64,000 nt of DNA. Source: Hsuehochloa calcarea. Lineage: Eukaryota; Streptophyta; Magnoliopsida; Poales; Poaceae. Numbering within the stretch: position 1 is the first letter of the stretch; every line of letters begins with the position of its first letter. Below, one piece after another: positions 35,960 through 48,108 of the stretch. Location of the stretch: contig CM070602.1 in NCBI GenBank assembly GCA_036346395.1, positions 13,959,098 through 14,023,097 on the forward strand, read 5' to 3'. Position numbers and translations under genes: made by a program. Under the pieces are notes generated by a model, which was not told where the DNA came from, searched no databases, and saw only the letters and a list, made by a program, of their open reading frames with translations.

Positions 35960-38876
35960 ATGATAGATGGTACTGACTTTGCCTTTTGGAAGTGTCCTAT
36001 GCAAGCATATATTGAGGCTCAAGGTAGTGATGTTTGGAATAAGGTTTCTAGTCCATATAAGACTCCGGTTACTGTTACTAATCTAAATAAAATAAATATT
36101 GATTTAAATGCTCAAGCTCGTAACTTGCTATTTTAAGGGATTTCTCGCAAAGAATTTGATTGTGTAGCTCATATTAATTCTGCTCACTTAATATGGAAAA
36201 CTCTTTGCGATTATCATGGAGAAACCACTAAATTAAGAAAGTGCGTAAAAATCTTTATCAAAAAAATATTCTGATTTTGCTATGAAGCCTGGTGAAGCTA
36301 TTGATGATCTGTTTGCTCGGTTTAAAAAAATATTGAGTAATTTACGTGGTGTTAATGTTATCCCTACTAATGAAGATAATGCAATTAAAATTTTGAGATC
36401 TTTAGGTTCTGAGTGGTTGATAGTTGTCACAACTATCAATCAAATTGTCGATCTAGATACTTTAACCATGAATGATCATTTCTCTAAATCAAAATCTATT
36501 GAGATAGAAGCTTTGCCATATAAGATTGATAATTCTTCATCTTTAGCACTTATGACTAACCCCATATAGGCTGCTTCGTCGAGTTTTTTTCTTGTGTCTG
36601 CTTTGTCTTCTTTTTCAGAGGAACAGTTCGAACAGCTCCCTAAAGAGGATTTGGTGTTGATCTCCTCACGGGCATATATGACACTCAACAACATGAGGAT
36701 AAGGAAGTAAGGTGGCGTGTCAAGTTCAATCAAGTGTTATGAGTGTGGCGAGCTAGACCACATTAAGGTGGAGTGTCCCAAGCTCAAGGGGAAAGGTGAT
36801 CAAGGAAGATAAGAATTACTATCGTCGGTCATCTAAGAACAACAACATCAAGTGTGGAATTTTTCGTTGAAAATTTGCTGAAAAGGTTCTTTCGGCTATC
36901 GAGTGGCTGGATTTGAGTGATGTGGAATATGAGAGTTGTGATGATGACAACCAAAAAATGATGATGCTAAAGGTAAGAAGAAGGATAACAATGACTTCAC
37001 GAGCATGTGCTTCATGGTAAGAAACGACAACGATGACGACAATGACAGTGATCCTGATGAGGTAAGACCATCATATGATGAGCTTGCAGATGGTTTGATT
37101 AAACTTGCTATTAAATTGAATAAGGCAAAAAAATTGAAAGAAAATAATTATCGTGTTGAAAGCTTTAATTATGAAATCAATAGACTTAGAGCTGTTACTC
37201 TTGATAAAGAATCATGTGAGTCTTATCAAGTTTTACATTCTAAGTTGGAGACTGCTAGGTCAATGAATGCATTAAACTTGATTCAACTTAAGAATGTAAA
37301 TGCTAAATTTGATAATTTAATGTTGGCTCATGACTTCTATGATGAAAGGTTAAAACTTGCAAATGATGAAATTAAAAAGCTCAAGTTTAGTTCTTCTACA
37401 AATTTAGAGTCAAGTATTTCAAATGCTCAAACTAAAACTCGCTCTAATTGTGGATTGCTAGAAGCTAGACTAAATATTTCTAGTATCGCTGCCGTTTAGC
37501 GCGTAATCGAGTCATTGGGTAAACTTGGTAAAATTGATCCCGTTGTTTGGGTGGGAGAGATAGAGGGGATGGAAGGGCTCTTGTAGCAATGTCATACCTT
37601 ATTATTCTTATTTCGATTATACATTTGTGTAGGCGGTGAGACGGTGAGTGGAGGGGCATCTTCGTGTCCTCCTATTACGTCACATCGCGGAAGGCAAGTA
37701 CCTGTCTTTGTTTGGTGATGTTTCCAATTGTTTGCTTGATGTTGGGATAAATTGTGAATGCCTTTTTCTATCCATCCTCGATGTTTATTTCATTTCAAGA
37801 AGATGATTCTTGTGATTAAAGAATTAGCATTCATTTAGCTTGTTGCATTCCATTACATGCAACTAACTTGTGTGGCATTCTTGATATATTATGTTGTGTG
37901 GGAATGCATACTCATACTTGTTTACACATGTTGTTGAATGCCATGTGTCTTTTTCACTAATGTGTGATATTCATTCATACCATGAGAAATCATCATGTTC
38001 ATTCATAAAATTCATTATGACCACGGAAGTGGATTCTTTTAGTAAGTCCCATCAATTCCAAAGATGGACATTTGAAAGACCCATCAATTCCAGCATGGGC
38101 ATTTGAAAACCCACCATTCCAATGTGGGTAGTGTTGACCACCATTCCAATGTGGCAACTTGGACACCGTATGAAACGTTCTTCATACGGTGATTGGGTCC
38201 CTGTGCTTTGTGAAGTACGGGCTTAAGTGAACACCGCAGGGTGTATCACTCGCTATCTGCATATATCAATCGATAAGTCCATACCTTCAATGCATTCTTA
38301 CATTTCATCCATTCATGTATTCATTCCATACATACATGTATGTGTTCCAATAATTGTTCGTAATTCAAGCTGAACGTGTGTTGTCCACTCCATGCTTGAT
38401 TATTCTTGTTTAGTACTTGCCGAGTCTTGACTCACCCTTGCTTTGTATGTTTTAATTAGGTAATTGAGGAGGACGACAACATCTCGAATAGCGGGTGTTA
38501 AAAATACAATTCAACAAATGCTTTATCACGGGATATCTTCTTGCTCTAATTGTCCTAAAGTTACCATAGAAATAGAAGGTTTGACTAGACAACTTAATGA
38601 TTTTGCTAAAAAAGAAAAAATGGTTCAGTCTAATGCTTCTAAGAAATCTGTGAATGAAACTATTAAATACACAAGTTGTCTCACTCTAGCTAAAGACAAT
38701 GTGTATCTCAAAGACACTTTAGAGGGATTTTCTTTTGGTAAGAAAAAATTGAATATGATCCTAGACAAGTTAAAAGTGAGTGTTAAATATCAGGGTCTAG
38801 GATTTAATTTTGTTGAGCATATCAAGAATAATCCTCCTAAGATTGTTAAGCTTCTTGAACCTAAAAAATTAAAGTA
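35960..38876 (+). pseudogene. gag of the second Sirevirus-like element, interrupted
   Basis: The first part, from about 35960, reads like the gag of the element at 12003 (DFAFWKCPMQAYIEAQ). 36282-36569 is a capsid-like stretch beginning MKPGEAIDDLFARFKK. A CCHC knuckle (CYECGELDHIKVEC) is near 36739. A helical, charge-rich stretch runs 37005-37489. The frame is broken at 37490 by an insert and resumes near 38488 with SSCSNCPKVTIEIEG and KDTLEGFSFGKKKLNMILDK, matching the first element. There are stops and frame changes. Confidence 0.75.
37490..38487. mobile_element. Insert of about 1.0 kb in gag, possible solo LTR
   Basis: The gag protein reads to ISSIA at 37489 and continues with IAGVKNTIQ at 38488, with non-matching DNA between. 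ATCGC (37485-37489) and ATAGC (38488-38492) could be a TSD with one change. The start is TG, but the end reads GA, not CA. The interior has GAGTACTTGCC-like sequence near its end but no coding region. Identity is unknown. Confidence 0.5.
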
Positions 38877-39154
38877 GAATCTGAATCAAAATAAATTATT
38901 TTTAAATTAGCTGGTATTGCAAAGGATCCACCTACCCAAGTGGGTGTTGTAAAGGCAACATATAGGACTTCTCATCAAGACAAGTATAAATGCACTCATT
39001 GTGGTAGAGTGGGTCATTTGATTTAATTTGCTTTCAAAAAGCAAAGAAAGAAAAGAAAGACAGGTTAAGGAAGGCTTCTCGTACTGGAGTGGAGCTTGAT
39101 TAAGCTCCGTATCATCACTTTGCTCCATCTAAACAATTTTCTGCGGGTTTGAAA

Positions 39155-39350
39155 GTTTCTGCGATTGGATCAGTGCGATCGACGTCTGTCACGCGGTCAT
39201 ACCGACCTATGGTCCGATCGGCATCTGTCACATGGTCATACCGGCCAGCGATCGATGACATCGCCACACGGTCATCTGGGCCGTGATCGGTCGCATATGC
39301 CCCACGGTCATCTGCGCACGACAAGCTGCGATCGACCGTGATACCACCCA
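39155..39350. repeat. Degenerate tandem repeat around GATCGGCATCTGTCACATGG
   Basis: About four or five units of 35-43 bp, each with CGATCG and a CACRYGGTCAT core. They lie between the gag zinc region and the pre-integrase motif of the copia element, where no such array appears in the related element at 10212. Confidence 0.6.
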
Positions 39351-39479
39351 AAATGTCAAAATTGTTTTTCTTTAGCGGATGTTGCTTCTGTTCATTTTGT
39401 ATCTCAATACTGGTTACCTAAAGCTTTATTGTGTAAACCCAATACTAAGATATCAACGATTGTTCGTGTTTTGTAAGCT

Positions 39480-40282
39480 AATCACAAGTGGAAGGAGAAC
39501 ATATGGTTCATTGACTCTGGTTGCTCTCGCCACATGACCGATGACTCACGATGGTTCTCCTCCCTCACTCGTGCCACCAGTGATGAGAAGATTACTTTTT
39601 TTGGAAAATGCTCACGGACGAGTTTTTGCAAGAGGTATACAGTGGGTCTGATCCTACCCCCAATGAGGTAGAGGCCACTACTACTACACCTATGTCATCT
39701 GCGACACCACAGACTCCTCTGCATATTCAACAACATCATCCTCCCGAACAAATGATTGGTGAGTTAGATAAGAGAGTTCTTCGCAACAGGCTTTCAGATC
39801 AAGCAATCAAAGCTAGGTATTTTTGTTCATCAAACTAAGTACACCAAGGATCTCCTTCGTCTCTTCGAAATGAGAACAAGTAAACCAGTCTCCCACCAAT
39901 GGGATCCACTGTAGTGAAGATCCTGATTAGGATGGAGAGTCTGTTGATGTAAAAAATACAAAAGCATAGTTGGTTCACTTTTGTATCTCACTGCTTCAAG
40001 GCCAGACATTCATGTTGTTGTGTGTATGTGTGCTCATTTTCAAGCTTTCCCATGCGGCTTAGAATTGGATAGTGTACCACTTTTATGTGATAACACTAGT
40101 GCTATTTGTATTGCTAAAAATCCTGTGCAACATTCACGAACCAAACACATTGATATCCGGTATCATTTTCTTAGAGACCATGTGGAAAATGGAGATATTG
40201 TTTTGCATTTTATTGATACAGATTCTCAAGTTGTTGATATTCTCACAAAACTGCTTGATTATGCACGGTTTGCTCTTTTGTG
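39480..40282 (+). pseudogene. Remnant of pol with integrase and most RT deleted
   Basis: ENIWFIDSGCSRHMTDDSRW (about 39497) is the protease/pre-integrase region. Near 39605 the sequence jumps to the linker before RT (TPLHIQQHHPPEQMIGEL), then near 39820 to the end of RT (FVHQTKYTKDLLRLF), then near 40045 to RNase H with NTSAICIAKNPVQHSRTKHI. At least two internal deletions are needed. The element cannot code for its own integration or reverse transcription. Confidence 0.85.
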
Positions 40283-40320
40283 AAGTGAGTTGGGTGTGTT
40301 GCATTCTATGATATTATTTT

Positions 40321-41156
40321 GAGGGGGAGCTTGTTGTTTAAACTGTCAGAATCTTTATTTATTATACTTGTCAAATAATTCATCAAGTTCAAGCCATTGA
40401 AATCAATTGAGGTGTAGAGCTCTTTTTATCTTATTTACCCATGTGTTATGTAGCTTTGATCATGACTAATTATAATTACTTTCCCACATTTGAACTAAAG
40501 CTGATATGGCGGAATAATGTGACTAGATTGATTATAATTATGACTTTGCAATGTTCATTGAAAAAGTTTAGCTTGCTTGTGAGTCCTATTTTAAATCTTG
40601 ACTTTGAGGCTCATATGTCTCTTATTGCAATCCTTTTACATTCACTCAATTTGGCATGTTATAAAAAAAGAAAGTGAAAATTGAAAAGATGTATGCTTCA
40701 AGCATGCCATACATTTATATATATGCAAAAAAGAGATAAGAGTATGAAATGTGCTCCAATGACAAGAAGTATGCATCAAGCATGCCACAATAAAAAGAAG
40801 TATGCTACAAGCGTGCCACTATTGAAAAGAAGTATGCTATAAGCATACCACATGCTTAAGAATTGAGTGTGGAGCAATAGGTAGTTCATGAGACTGCTAG
40901 CTCGTCCAGATTTAACTGCTCTCTCGTCCAGATTTAATGTTTGCTTCACTTTTAGGCTTTAACTTCTCTTTGTGATATCTCATTGTGCTATTTATATTCG
41001 GTTTGGTCACTGTTGAGATGCCTATCAGTCATTTAAATTGCTTAATCATTCTAAAAGACTTGTTCTAACATTGCTATATGGTATATGACTTTATATGATC
41101 TACATAGCTCAACTCAAGTTTTTGAAGTGTTGTCAATGTATTCATCAAGGGAAGAT
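40321..41156 (+). other. 3' region with polypurine tracts
   Basis: GAGGGGGAGC at 40321 and AAGGGAAGAT before the 3' LTR at 41147. Between them are short copies of AAGCATGCCA and AAGTATGC spaced about 40-50 bases (40690-40850), a small direct-repeat cluster. No gene seen. Confidence 0.6.
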
Positions 41157-42146
41157 TGTTAGACTAGGTGGACTACAAGTAGAAGACTATGTGGACTGGT
41201 CGTAGACTTTGTGATGGTGAATAATTGACGTTTGGGTTGTATTGACATTTACGGTTGTGATAGTTTCGGTGGTTGGATTTTCAACGTGAGTGGTCGAATC
41301 ATGTCTTGTGTCAGATGGTCTAATCATTGATACTCAATGATCCTTTTCGACTGGACTCAGAGTATTGTAGGTACGAGTACCGAGTAATATACTTCAGAGT
41401 ACTGTAGCTCCGAGTACTGTGTGCTAGTTTTTCGAGTACTGTAGATCCGAGTACCGAGTGGTAGAGCTTCGAATAATGTACTCAGTCGAAACTTGAGGTG
41501 TATAACAAGTACGAAGAACAGTCGGAGTTGCTTGGTCGAAGGTCAGGAAGCTGCAGTGCACGGTCGATGGTCTGGTTGAAGGTCTAAGCCACAGTGACAG
41601 GTCGATGGTCGAAGCTACAGTAACTAGTCGATAGTCGTATACTTTGTGGTCGGTAGTCGTAGACTTCTTGGTCAGTAGTCGTGGGCTTCTTGTTCGGTGG
41701 TTATAGGAGTTTGGTAAGTGTTCGTAGGATTTGCGATCAGTGGTCGTAGGTTCCTGATCTGTGGTCATACGCTTATAGTAAGTAGTCGTAGGCTACGAGT
41801 GTTTCAGTACTTGTTTTCTTCGAGTACCTTGTGTACTCGAGTCTGGCTGGAAAGCGGCATGATTGGAGTTTACACAGCGATAAGACCAGTTTTACAGAGT
41901 GATCTCGAATTGTGTTATGAAAGTTGGAATTTATGGTCGCGATGATCTTATTCGTGTTTATTGATAGATGTGAGTGTGATATACGTGTGTGAACTGAAAT
42001 TGGTCAAGTTGGAGAACTTATGCTAGGAAAATATTCTTTGATCTTTGCATGTGCAGGTTGAGCGTGGAGACGGTCATAATCGTTGACGAGGAAGACCAGA
42101 ACTTGGAGGAGAAATCCAAGGTTCAAGTGGTCGTGGATGTCACGAG

Positions 42147-43383
42147 TGAAGGGTTACGGGTAGGCTAAGATAGCACGAAACATAAATTTACCGCGCAACC
42201 AAGGAACCTACGCTAGTAATAGATCACGAGATTACCAATAGAGTCGCCGACTCATAGAGGAAGTAGAGTCGATGTAGCGAGTTGATGCAGTCGTAGTCGT
42301 ACTCGCCGCCTTCTTCTTCTCTGAGTCTTGTGATCGTCACGAGTTACGGATCGTCCTAGTGCTGATGCTTCACAACAACACCTCCAAGGTATCCACATCT
42401 ACGGGGTAGCGTTACCACGCGCTGGAGTGCTAGCGCCGTTAGCGTGGTATGAGGAAGGCGTGGCTGTTAGGGTTTCAGGAGTTCTTCAGAAGATCATTGT
42501 CACCCCATGCCACCACCCCTCTATATATATAGGCATCCATGACCAGATTTTGACCACTTAGTAACCATGTTCGACCAGCCTGCTACCAGTTCGTATCTCC
42601 ATACGACTAGTCCATATCTGATCGAATTGAATGACCTTCTTGTGTATTCTCCATTTGCCTCACGATATCTGGTTGATCTCCAGGTGAGATGTTGTGTCAT
42701 CCATGGACTGTTCAATACTTTCTCGATCAAGTGTCGAATAACTTCATATGGTCGACACTTCGACCACTAGTGGTATGGCCATGCACTTTCTTTATCCGAC
42801 CACAATGAGGGGCCCAGAGACATCTCTCATGTTATGTTAGGAGATGCAAATCCCATATCTGACCAGTCACATCCTTTCGCATATTTCATAGCATACCCGA
42901 AAGCTACCTTTATAACTACCCAGTTACGAGTAGTGTTTGGCAACCCCTAAGAGTGCTATTACACATGTAGGAAACTATATTGATCTCAGGTCTAAGGATT
43001 ATACATCATTATTGCTTAAGACCAACTAATGATACATAGAATCATAACAATCTCAATAGTATCTCAAGGTAGGTCTTTTCCAACACCATGTTCTCTAACA
43101 TGTGTCCATATTATTAGTTTGATATCTTCATATCCATGACCTGTGAAACATAGTCATCGACCAATACATATGCTAGTCTATTCATATGTATTATCATATG
43201 TTTCCGACTAGGGAACGTTTAAGAATAATCATCGTAGAAATTTAGAGTTTCACAATCAAGTCACATACTTGATAATAAATATTATTGATATTATTCTAGG
43301 ACCAAGATAACATATTATCCAATGTTATGAACATAATGAAATACAATCATCTTTATGATTGCCTATAGGGCATATTTCCAACA
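42147..43383 (-). mobile_element. Solo LTR (1237 bp) of a BARE/Angela-like copia family
   Basis: ACGAG at 42142-42146 recurs at 43384-43388. On the minus strand it starts TGTTGGAAATATGCCCTATA and ends CCCGTAACCCTTCA. The start resembles BARE-1/Angela-type copia LTRs from grasses, recalled from memory. No internal region is present. Confidence 0.8.
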
Positions 43384-44298
43384 ACGAGGTGGTCGTGCTC
43401 ACATTGGGGCACATGGAGATCAAAAGTGAATGCATTATGCGTGGTCGAAGCTACAGGAGGTGCCGTCCTGGAGGCTTTGATGCGTGAAGGGTTATGGAAG
43501 GCTTTTATAACTGGAAGGTTGAGAGATATTACCATGATTTGCGAGGTTTCGGTTTCCTTGTTTCACGGAAGAGACATGATTATGTGTTCGTGTTGATAAG
43601 GACTAGGTTTAGGGCCCTAGCAAATAAAGGCCAAAGAGCTTAAGAGTAATGCGGGCTCGTAGGAGGCTTCTTGAGGAATTTTGGCGGCGGCGGCTTTCGG
43701 CAAAGAGTTTTTCGGTGTTTTGTGCTACGGTTTGAGGGGTGCCGTGAGAGCACTTTGTAGCCACAGAATATGTTTGAGTAATAACAAATCGGATCTATTC
43801 CAAGAAATATTTGTCATCTCCGTCGGCGTGTGCTTCTAGACATTGTGTTCGACTTGTTCTCTGTCATCGCTGGTTGTATGTTCTTATGTCTTCAACTAGC
43901 TCTTGTGTTGATCAGTCTTCGACTAGTTCCTGTTCTGTAACATCCTAATTTTGTGAGCTTTAAAAATCTTTTGAATAGTTACTAGTTGGAAAAATTCATC
44001 ATTTGAATTTTTATTGAATTTATTTAAAGCTTAATATGGACTTTTAACATCAAAACAATTTACTATCATTAATCCCAATATCAACAATTGTCAAAACTAT
44101 TTTATTTGGGTTCTATGTGCTTAGATATATTTTATAGAATTTTTCCAAGTTCATTTGATATTTTATAATTGCTATTTGGATTTTCTGGTATTTTCTAAAA
44201 AGAAAAATCAATTAAAATCCTCCGGAACAGTGTTGGGCTGAAAGCCAATCCTATTCCCAGCACGGCCTAGTATTGTGTGGTCTGGCCTCCCCGCATGT

Positions 44299-47200
44299 TG
44301 TAACATCCCAAATTGGTTTGTGTTGCAAATGTGAGGAGAAATTAAAACTTTTCTCGATCTTGTCGTTCCATAATTTTTGTAAACATGTGGGCCCAACACC
44401 AATCTCCTTCATGTCTTGTGCCCAACCTTTGGAAATAATTTCATAAAAGTCTCTGAAAATTTTATATACGGTTCCTCTCATTGTTAGCAATCTCGATTAA
44501 AATTCATAATTTTTGGAGCTTGTTTTCTACCTCAAACAAATTCCTCAAAAATCGGTATTCAAATTCAAACCCTAACCGGTTTTCACTGTCCTCGGGTTCG
44601 GATCGGACTCGGGCTCGAGCCACTTGATTTAGTTCGATCAACTAAGCGCCTTGCTCGGTCGTTCGGGCGCGAGTGTTGTGAGTCGTTGGATCGGCATCAA
44701 ACGGCCCACGATCGCGTGAACGTTCGGACCATCCGAGCGCGCCGATCCATTTGAACCGTTGGATTCTAAATCGAGGGTCCACAATCGCGTGAACGTTCGG
44801 ACCATCCGAACGCCTCGCAACGCGTGAACCGTAGGATCCAAATCAACGGTCGAGGATTAAGTGGCGTTTGAATCGTTATAATCGAACCGATCTATTTCAC
44901 CATCCGATTTCAATCCAGCGGTACCGCTCCTTGTCTTCCTCCGCGCGCTCGGCCATGGTCAATCGTAGTTGGTGAAAATTTCAGAGCGTGGCGGTCGTCG
45001 TCCTTCTACCTTTCGCCAACGGCTCGGCATTTAATGCTTCCGTCCGCCGCCTCCATAGTAAATGTCTCTCCACTTTTACACGCCTCGTCGCCTCGGCCAA
45101 CCTCAGCACAGTGCATCTCGATTTTTCATCCCGTTGCTTCTTCCTTGCTTCTCGGCCTATAAAACTCCTCCAGTGGCTTCCTTATCCTCCTTTAAACACC
45201 CTCGAGCTCTGACTTCACTTCTAGCGCACTGAGTGAGCTCGGTTCAGTCTCCACCTTGGTCGCCATTGCAGCCATTACCGAGCTTCAAAGTTTGCGAGTG
45301 AAAGTGGTGCTCGGTCTTTCTCACTCAAATTCCTTCTTGCCTTAGCTTCCTCTCCTCTCTGTGAGCAATAGCCCTCACTCAATTTTTCGTTTGCTTGCGA
45401 GAGAGCAGATCAATTTGGTTTTCCCCAATTCGGCCGAAAACTTTCAATTTCGTCTCGAGCTCGGGTAAGTCCTCCATTTGCCATTTCATCGCTTCAGTAG
45501 CTTCTTAGCAGTTCATAGATGCTCTGGCAACCTTTAGTTAGCCTTCGGCGTCGCGGTATCGCATTGTCGTCATATCAGTGCTTAGCGCCGCCGCTTGTCG
45601 CCATTGCGCCGCCGCTCTGGTCCTCCATCCGAGGTATGGTTGGTACCAGCAGGTGCACAACGTTATTGTGCGTCTTTTGGTAGCCTTTGGTTGCTCTGCT
45701 TTAGCTCGAGTCGCCGGCAATTCGCCGGAGTAAGCTTCGGTGCTGTTGTCGGATGAAAATCAGCAAGTTTTCGTTGTCGATCGATCTTGGCCGTTGGAAT
45801 CTTAGATCGACGGTTCGCGTGCGTGGGCGCGTTCGAATCAGCCCGCGCGATCGGATCAACGTGAACCGTTGGATCCAGATCCAACGGTTGACGTTTAGGG
45901 TTTCACGGCGCGCTGCGTCAAGCCGCCGAGCTTGGACCGTTGGATCCAAGATCAACGGTCCCGGTTGAGTGAATGTTCGGACCGTCCGAAAGGTTCGATC
46001 GTGTGGACCGTTGGATCCAAGATCAGCGGCTCCTATGCGTGTGAACGTTCGGACCGCGGGCGTCTGGTCCACGTGAACCGTTGGATCCGATCCAACGGTG
46101 GCGTTTAGGGTTTGTGAATCCAGCGCGTTAAGCGCTGGGGCGCTTGAACCGTCGGATCAAGATCGGCGCTCCTCGTTCGTCCGCGTCGATTTAATTTCTG
46201 AATTTCCCGAGAGGATTTATTTGTCAACTGAAAAATGTGATAACTTGTAAAATGCGTAACTAATTCATTTCAAATCCTTTTCGGTTGATTCAAATTTTGT
46301 TGGTTATGTTTTTAACTAGACTTTAATTTAAAAATGTTTCCGGACTCGGTATAGCTCGAGAAAATTTTGCTAATGAATAGTAGTATTTTTGATTTATAAA
46401 AGCTGAGCAAAATTGTTTTGGCCATATCTTTTGCATTAAGAATCCAAATCAATTGGTTCTTGTTGCGTTAGTTCATAAAAATCATGCTCTTTCTACTGTA
46501 AAAATTTGAGAGCTTTTTGTTGAAGTTGGCTGTTGGATCTTTTCGGTTTCTTTTGCCTTATTGATTCTTTTTGGTTCTTTCGATAGGATCCGAAGAGCAC
46601 ATTAACACCGAGAGTGATCCCCAAAGAAGACCTTGACCCACAAGCGGTGTAAGCAGTTTGATCATGTCAACCCCATTATTTTTCAAGTCTAATATATTGA
46701 TTTCAACTTGTATGTATGCATTGCTATTTTGTGTTAAATTATGGTTAGTATCCTATAGTTGCATAATCTGTTGGAATTGTTTACCCTCTACTACCTTGAG
46801 CCTAGGTTATTTGCTGTGATTTGAGTTCGATGGATGGGCTCTTGTCACTTAGTAGATTACGATTTGAAATTGCTTAGAAATGCTTAGTTTCGGTAGTAAT
46901 GGGCGATCATCGATTGTAGTCGATGATCTTGAGCACACATCTTATTATTATTCCATTATGTCTAGCACTTATGCTTTGTTATTTTGTAAAGTCAAAATCT
47001 GAAAATGGAAAAATATTGTTTTGGACTTGGGCAAGTGGTTGGATGGTGGGTTATTGGGTTTGTGGATGTCTTGCCTAAGTCAACAAGGACCGAACATCTT
47101 GTGTCACACTCTCCAAGCACTTTTGCGTACTAACCACATGTGGGTTATATGGGACCCCTCTTGACCTAGTACTTTGGAGTGTGTTATCTCCGAGTCGCAG

Positions 47201-48108
47201 GGGAGCGTTGTGTGTGTTGTGTGAAAAGGAATTGTGTTCTTGTGTTTGGGTGTGCGGTGGTGGAGTTTCGGGATGGACTCTCCACCTCGAGGCGTCATGA
47301 TTGTCCAAGGCTTTACCCGTGACGGGTAGTTGTCCGAGGCTGGGCCACGACCCCGACACAACGTATGGGTTTCTATCCATACGGGCGACTCGAAGGTAAT
47401 ACATAATATTGGAAAAGTCTCGTAGGACTTAGCCGTGCCGGCATACCTAAGGAAGTGTGCTTAATAGCTTGGCAAAAGGCGATCCGGCGTGTGGGTAAAA
47501 TGGTACACCTGCAGGATAAAACTATTCGAATAGCCTCGTCCTAGGTTATGGACACGCTTGGTTAGGTTTTGCAAGAGTTAGACTACAACCTTTTAAATTA
47601 AAATTTGACATGGGTGGTATGAATGGGTAATTCATGCTATTGTTGTGGTGACTAATGGTTTAGTCACTTCGGGATTGTTGTTGTCTTTTATTTATTATTA
47701 TTAATCTTGTTCTTTGGTTAATTGATCATTAAAAATAGATTTGTTAAATTGCTTTCAATCTATTACATTATTGCAAATGAAAACTTGCTTTATGCTAAAT
47801 GAAACGTCTGACCTACTTGCATGTAGTATATATCTGAGTTTGTTATTCCACATGTAAGTCTTGCGAGTACATTCAAAGTACTCACCGCTTTTCTTACGCT
47901 TTTGTTTGCGGGGAAGAAGGTGAGCCCCAAGGGCCTCACTTTTGTGAGATGTGCTTGGGTTTGGCGACTAGCTTGGCGGTGCAGTCGGTTGCCTTGTGGG
48001 TTAAAGGCACACCGATTGGCTCTTTTGTTGTAGCCATCTTATGGCACTTTTGCTTCATTGTTTAATTATTGTTGTCTCTTTTATTGTTGGCAGGTCCGGG
48101 GTCTCACA
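44299..48108 (+). mobile_element. Solo LTR (3810 bp), relative of the one at 18401
   Basis: CATGT at 44294-44298 recurs at 48109-48113. The ends are TGTAACATCCC and GGGGTCTCACA. Interior sequence matches 18401-22342 over long stretches, but the middle differs: here CGTTCGGACC and ACCGTTGGATC motifs recur (44650-46160) where the other copy has TCGTAAGTC hairpins. Confidence 0.9.
44650..46170. repeat. Scattered repeats of ACCGTTGGATC and CGTTCGGACCRTCCGAA
   Basis: ACCGTTGGATC or its near variants appear at least six times (about 44755, 45866, 45937, 46010, 46077 and 46150), often followed by an inverted GATC.AACGGT. GAACGTTCGGACC, partly palindromic, appears near 44710, 44790, 45973 and 46043. 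They lie within the solo LTR. Confidence 0.75.
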
